The notes beneath the pieces were generated by a model, which worked only from the letters and a program-made list of their open reading frames with translations, searched no databases and was not told the DNA's origin. The translations under genes were made by a program, and so were the position numbers. From a bacterium (GTDB lineage Bacteria > Spirochaetota > Spirochaetia > JABEVK01), in assembly GCA_021782055.1 (NCBI GenBank), contig JAJXVP010000134.1, forward strand, positions 1 through 7,345: DNA of 7,345 nucleotides, read 5' to 3'. Of this stretch, positions 3,821 to 7,345 are shown in pieces. Every line of letters starts with the position of its first letter. Within the stretch, counting starts at the first letter, position 1.

Positions 3821-6291
3821 ATCGCCAGGCCTCCTGCCGTCGCCGCATAAAGTTGTGACCCCGATAGCGTTACCATATTGATGGTGTTACTTCCTAAGCC
3901 GTTCTTCGTGGTGAAGTTGAGCCAGGAACTGCCATTATTTGTGGAGATACAAAGGCCTGAGGCTGTACCCGCATAGAGTGTACTACCAGAAACGAAGACA
4001 CTCAAAACGTTATTGCTCGTCAAACCGGTACTTACGGTTTGAGCGGTCCAAGTCGAACCACCGTTCGTCGAGATGGCCAAACCGGCTTGGGTCGGAACAT
4101 ACAAGGTCGAGTTATTCACAAAAACACCGTTGGTATTATTGCTACACAAACCATTGGCCGTGGTCAAAGTTGTCCACGTGTTTCCTCCATCCGTCGAGTA
4201 CGAAAGTCCGCCACCATAAGCGGAGGCATATAGTGTGGTACCGCTTACCGCTAAGCCAGTGATATTGTTGCTACCCAGACCATTCGTTGTCGTGGCGGTG
4301 GTCCAGGTACTCCCCCCATTTTGGGTAAACGCAAGGCCCCCGTTTTGCGTTCCGACAAAAAGGGTTGACCCCGAGAGGAGAATTGCAGTGATTTGATTAC
4401 TGGGTAAACCATTGGCTGTCGTATAAAGCGTCCAAGAGGAGCCACCCGTGGTAGAAACGTATAACCCTTTAGCTGTCCCCACATAGAGGTTGGAATTGAC
4501 ATGTTGGAGGCAGTAAACCCACGTGTTGACGGGTCCTCCCGCTGAAACACCACTCCACGATGTGCCTCCATCGGTAGAAGACAGTAAACCATTCGCGGTA
4601 CCCGCATAGATGGTGCTGCCGGGAAGGACAACATTGCAAGTGTTGCTATTGAGGCCTGAACTATCTTGCATGGTCGTCCAGGAAGTTCCACTGGTGGTAG
4701 AGTAACAAAGTCCCCCACCGTACGTCGCGGCATAGATTGCTGTTCCGGAAGCGGTCACCCCCGTAAGGTCATTGGTTGAAAGCCCCGTGGTCGTATTGTA
4801 GTTTGTCCACGAACTACCGGAATTACTGGAGACGGAAAGTCCGCCATCTAAGGTCGTAACATAGAGGTTGCTCCCCGATAGATACAAACCGCTCAATTGA
4901 TTACTGGCCAAACCATTCGCCGTTGTGTAGTTCGTCCAGGAAGTTCCACCATTTGTTGAAACCGATAACCCCCCTCCTTGTGCCGCCACATATAAGGTTG
5001 ATCCAGAGAGGGCAACCCCGGTTATGGAATTTCCTGCTAGGCCATTCGTCGTCGTGTACGTGGTCCAAGTGGTTCCACCGTCAGAGGAGATGCACAGACC
5101 AGCCCCTTGAGTTCCCGCATAGATGGTGCTTCCAGACACGGCTAGGCAAGTGATTTCATTGCTGGCCAAACTTGTGGTTACCGTGGAATTGACCGCTGTC
5201 GTCCAGCTGGAGCCGTTGTTGGTGGAGAGGGAAAGGCCTCCTCCGTAGGTTCCTACATAAATAGAGGAGCCCACGACGACAATACACGAGACATTGTTAC
5301 TACCTAAGCCATTGGCCGTGGTATAGGTGTTCCAAGCTGCTCCGCCGCTGAGCGAAATGGATAAGCCCCCTCCGTTTGTAGCGGCATAGATTGAGGTGCA
5401 TCCCACGGTGACTGCTTGAATATAGTTGTTGGCAAGGCCATTGATGGTGGTGACATTGCTCCAATGAGAGCCTACATCCGTCGAAACAAGAAGGCCTGCA
5501 CCATTGGTCCCTGCACACAAGAGGTTAGAAGTTGGGTCATAAGCGATAGAAGTTAAATAAGGATAAATGTCCGTGGTGGAGCGGGTATTTTGAAACGTAA
5601 AGTTTTTGAAGGCAATATTGAAGTCAGTAGGAAGAAAGCTCAAAGTTGAGGCGGTATCTAAGCCCTGATAAACCAGAACTGAACTGGTTTTGGTCGCTGT
5701 TTCGTTACCCAGGGTAAAGGTGGCGGTCATGAGATAGGCTCCAACGGGGGCCACTGTATTGGTGTACGTGTAGGTGCTACCTGACGAAACCAGCGAAGGT
5801 GTCAAGGTTTGCCCCGAAGGAGTTACCAGGGTAAGGGTTGAGGCGGTTGGATACTGTCCTGCCGATTGAAAATCAAAAGTGAGGTGAATCTGTCCAGTGC
5901 CTGTTCCCGAGGAAAGGTAGTTTAAGGTCACCACCGAGGAAGTTTGCGGTGTGGCGGTGGTATCTACTGAAGTCGTTCCTTGAGCGATGACATTACCATT
6001 ACTATCTAAGCCTTGAACTAAGATGGAGTAATACGAGGGGGTAAGATTGGTAAAGGTCCAACTGCTTGTGGTAAGCCCAGTCTTGGTCACTGCAGTTCCT
6101 GTAGACGGTGTGAGTGTGATGCTGTAGGTCGAGGGGGGTGGGAAACTTGCTGGGAGAAGGGTTCGGGAGTTGGTGGACCATGAGATGGTAAGCCCAGCGT
6201 TGGAGACGGAAGCTGCACTGGGGTTCTGACAGGCAACACTCAGAATCAAAAGCAACAAAGCTGGAATAATGCCCCTGATTAGCGAAATCAT
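3811..6291 (-). CDS. Large lipoprotein with Asp-box beta-propeller repeats
   Basis: This is an 826-aa exported lipoprotein. Residues 1-20 form a signal peptide ending in the lipobox L-S-V-A, with C21 as the lipidated cysteine (no Asp at +2, which in enterobacteria would favour outer-membrane sorting). Residues about 30-125 and 130-222 look like two Ser/Thr-rich beta-sandwich segments. From about residue 245 to the end come 13 repeats of about 43 residues, each with a strand such as GSTLYVGT, then GGLSxST, an Asp-box-like S-x-[DN]-x-G-x-x-W, and TTANGLxSN; a final half repeat lacks the Asp box. Known: such repeats form blades of beta-propellers and are found in sialidase-like, sortilin-like and two-component-regulator propeller proteins; most act in binding. 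No catalytic domain is visible. It starts at ATG 6291 with AAGGAG 9 nt upstream and follows the repeat-protein gene by 13 nt, so the two are probably co-transcribed. Ligand is unknown. Confidence 0.88.
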   Translation of the reverse strand: MISLIRGIIPALLLLILSVACQNPSAASVSNAGLTISWSTNSRTLLPASFPPPSTYSITLTPSTGTAVTKTGLTTSSWTFTNLTPSYYSILVQGLDSNGNVIAQGTTSVDTTATPQTSSVVTLNYLSSGTGTGQIHLTFDFQSAGQYPTASTLTLVTPSGQTLTPSLVSSGSTYTYTNTVAPVGAYLMTATFTLGNETATKTSSVLVYQGLDTASTLSFLPTDFNIAFKNFTFQNTRSTTDIYPYLTSIAYDPTSNLLCAGTNGAGLLVSTDVGSHWSNVTTINGLANNYIQAVTVGCTSIYAATNGGGLSISLSGGAAWNTYTTANGLGSNNVSCIVVVGSSIYVGTYGGGLSLSTNNGSSWTTAVNSTVTTSLASNEITCLAVSGSTIYAGTQGAGLCISSDGGTTWTTYTTTNGLAGNSITGVALSGSTLYVAAQGGGLSVSTNGGTSWTNYTTANGLASNQLSGLYLSGSNLYVTTLDGGLSVSSNSGSSWTNYNTTTGLSTNDLTGVTASGTAIYAATYGGGLCYSTTSGTSWTTMQDSSGLNSNTCNVVLPGSTIYAGTANGLLSSTDGGTSWSGVSAGGPVNTWVYCLQHVNSNLYVGTAKGLYVSTTGGSSWTLYTTANGLPSNQITAILLSGSTLFVGTQNGGLAFTQNGGSTWTTATTTNGLGSNNITGLAVSGTTLYASAYGGGLSYSTDGGNTWTTLTTANGLCSNNTNGVFVNNSTLYVPTQAGLAISTNGGSTWTAQTVSTGLTSNNVLSVFVSGSTLYAGTASGLCISTNNGSSWLNFTTKNGLGSNTINMVTLSGSQLYAATAGGLAISQ
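3814..5559 (-). repeat. Coding repeats: 13.5 propeller blades of about 43 codons
   Basis: The blade units are similar in protein but clearly diverged in DNA, unlike the near-identical 246-bp repeats of the neighbouring gene. Thirteen W-ending Asp-box-like motifs are present (for example STDGGTSW, SSDGGTTW, STNNGSSW); four keep the acidic Asp and others have Asn, Ser or Thr. Two blades are shorter and less regular (around residues 520-600, beginning DSSGLNSNTC and SAGGPVNTW), which may mark a boundary between two propellers. Fourteen blades would fit two seven-bladed rings with an end-to-start closure; this is inference. Confidence 0.8.
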
Positions 6292-6300
6292 AGTTCAAAT

Positions 6301-6306
6301 CTCCTT
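6301..6306 (-). promoter_or_regulatory. Ribosome binding site of the lipoprotein gene, overlapping the upstream stop
   Basis: Read on the minus strand, TAAGGAG joins the TAA stop of the repeat-protein gene (6305-6307) to the SD AAGGAG (6301-6306), 9 nt before the lipoprotein ATG at 6291. Ribosomes ending the first gene would stop on the SD of the second, so their translation is likely linked, and no promoter fits between them. Confidence 0.75.
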
Positions 6307-7345
6307 AGTAGCTGATTGTGATGGGATAGGAGGCGGTGTAAATCAGCCCATTCGCGTCTGTAATCGCGAGCATGAGTTGATTCACGCCATAATAGGCTGT
6401 GGCGGCAGATTGAACGTACGTCAAGGTAGAAGACGTGGCCCCTTGAAGCGGTGTCCCATTTAGATACCATTGATAACTTTTGGGTGTGCCATTATACGTT
6501 GAAGTAAATTCAGCTGAGATTCCCACATAAACCGTTGTCGTGCCTGAGATGGTCACCGTGTAATTGATGGGATTGCTGAGTGTAATAGTACCCGAATTGC
6601 TATTTGTCCAAACGGCGTAGAGGATGACATTGGCGGAACCCATCGTTAAAGAAGAACCCGCCGCGTAGGAGGTGCCCGAGCCGTTGGCCTGAGTGTTCCA
6701 ACCGGCAAAGCTGTAACCGGACAGGGCTAAGGAACCCGTGTTGTTGGCGACGGTAGCTACAGCCCCCGAGAGGTACTTGTTGCTGTCTGTGGGAACAGTT
6801 CCGCTGGTGGCTCCGTTCGCATTGTAAGTCATCGTGTACGTGGGGAGGGCTGTCCAGACGGCGTAGAGGATGACATTGGCGGAACCCATCGTTAAAGAAG
6901 AACCCGCCGCGTACGAAGTTCCCGAACCGTTAGCCTGAGTGTTCCAACCGGCAAAGGTGTAACCGGAAAGGGCTAAGGAACCTGTGTTGCTGGCGACGGT
7001 AGCTACAGCCCCTGAGAGGTAGTGATTGGTGTCTGTGGGGACAGAACCACTGGTGGCTCCGTTCGCATTGTAAGTCATTGTGTACGTGGGGAGGGCTGTC
7101 CAAACGGCGTAGAGGATGACATTGGCGGAACCCATAGTTAAAGAAGAACCCGCCGCGTAGGAGGTGCCCGAGCCGTTGGCCTGAGTGTTCCAACCGTCAA
7201 AGCTGTAACCGGACAGGGCTAAGGAAGCAGAATTCCCAAGAATTGTTGCAACGGTTCCCGAGAGGTAATGATTGGAATCCGAGGGTATGGTACCGCTAGT
7301 GGCTCCGTTGGAATTATAGGTAATGGTAAACGTAGGGAGCGGTGT
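6305..7345 (-). CDS. Repeat-rich surface or secreted protein, C-terminal part (Flg_new/InlB B-type repeats plus Ig-like domain)
   Basis: The last 346 residues of a larger protein are visible; the frame stays open to the right edge, so the internal ATG at 7135 is not the start and any signal peptide lies outside. Seen: three 82-aa repeats, each with YTMTYNANGATSG, then LSGYxFAGWNTQANGSGTSY, AAGSSLTM and VILYAVW. This is the Listeria-Bacteroides repeat pattern (TIGR02543/Flg_new, related to the internalin B B-repeat). Then follows a domain of about 100 residues with SYQWYLNGTPLQGATSSTLTY, an Ig-like pattern ending in strands up to TISY. Known: such repeats form small beta-rich stalk modules in surface proteins of varied bacteria. 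No membrane anchor or sorting signal is visible at the C-terminus. It precedes the propeller lipoprotein in one operon; a shared surface role is an inference. Confidence 0.88.
   Translation of the reverse strand, partial: TPLPTFTITYNSNGATSGTIPSDSNHYLSGTVATILGNSASLALSGYSFDGWNTQANGSGTSYAAGSSLTMGSANVILYAVWTALPTYTMTYNANGATSGSVPTDTNHYLSGAVATVASNTGSLALSGYTFAGWNTQANGSGTSYAAGSSLTMGSANVILYAVWTALPTYTMTYNANGATSGTVPTDSNKYLSGAVATVANNTGSLALSGYSFAGWNTQANGSGTSYAAGSSLTMGSANVILYAVWTNSNSGTITLSNPINYTVTISGTTTVYVGISAEFTSTYNGTPKSYQWYLNGTPLQGATSSTLTYVQSAATAYYGVNQLMLAITDANGLIYTASYPITISY
6608..7345 (-). repeat. Tandem 246-bp coding repeats, three units in the window
   Basis: Units lie at 7100-7345, 6854-7099 and 6608-6853 (first to last in the protein). 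The spacing is exactly 246 bp, as shown by the conserved block beginning aggatgacat at 7113, 6867 and 6621 on the plus strand. All three are in frame and end in the codon for W of AVW. The copies differ in a patchwork manner: first and third share a block of about 126 nt with two differences, while second and third share the other half. The array likely goes on past the window edge. Confidence 0.92.

Noticed and set aside
4251..4733. 160-aa open frame on the minus strand within the propeller gene
   Set aside because: It is a shadow of the repetitive lipoprotein gene in another frame; the other long frames there (for example 3939-4262, 4923-5153, 5300-5518 and 6002-6298) are the same effect of repeat coding.
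7135..7135. ATG at 7135 (minus strand) as start of the repeat protein
   Set aside because: The same frame stays open to the window edge with a further repeat unit upstream, so this Met is internal to a repeat and recurs in each unit.
6608..7345. CRISPR array or mobile-element repeat
   Set aside because: The units are 246 bp, contiguous, in frame and coding for a known protein repeat type, with no spacers and no transposase or terminal inverted repeats.
1..7345. A defence, toxin-antitoxin or phage system
   Set aside because: The SNF2 helicase end could belong to a defence locus, but nothing next to it (flavoprotein, barrel protein) supports that, and no nuclease, methylase, antitoxin or integrase is visible.

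Overview
This window looks like chromosomal DNA from a free-living or host-associated spirochaete, most likely Treponema/Spirochaeta-like. That is an inference from several traits: balanced base composition, frequent GTG/TTG starts, an exported lipoprotein of Ser/Thr/Gly/Asn-rich beta-repeats with an LSVAC lipobox, Listeria-Bacteroides (Flg_new/InlB B-type) repeats, and a small beta-barrel outer-membrane protein. No tRNA, rRNA, CRISPR array, insertion sequence or phage module was seen.

Plus-strand half (1-3800). The window opens inside the 3' end of a SNF2-family helicase gene (motifs V and VI visible). An 80-nt gap follows, holding an orphan strong Shine-Dalgarno (SD) sequence and a hairpin that would cover the SD of the next gene. 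That gene encodes a flavodoxin-fold NAD(P)H-dependent oxidoreductase with a four-cysteine cluster. Next comes a GTG-initiated exported beta-barrel protein. A 104-nt gap follows with a 17-nt direct repeat (period 18) and a 13-bp dyad, both placed around a plausible sigma70-type promoter. Downstream is a tightly coupled three-gene unit: a DinB-fold metalloprotein, a 59-aa zinc-ribbon protein that overlaps both neighbours (TTGA and TAATG junctions), and a GPH-family (MelB-like) sugar:cation symporter. The symporter start is best placed at 2469, not at the longer in-frame ATG at 2373.

Minus-strand half (7345-3811). Two surface or secreted protein genes lie in one operon, read right to left. The first (upstream) gene is cut by the window edge and ends in at least three nearly identical 82-aa (246-bp) Flg_new-type repeats plus an Ig-like domain. 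The second starts 13 nt later and encodes an 826-aa lipoprotein. It carries two N-terminal beta-sandwich-like segments and then 13 Asp-box repeats plus a half repeat, probably one or two beta-propellers. This operon converges on the transporter gene with only 10 nt between the stop codons.

The two halves appear to be separate transcription units. The items most worth checking are the short coupled zinc-ribbon gene, the repeat/dyad control region before the DinB gene, the SD-masking hairpin before the flavoprotein gene, and the mosaic pattern of the 246-bp repeats. I saw no clear defence or mobile system.
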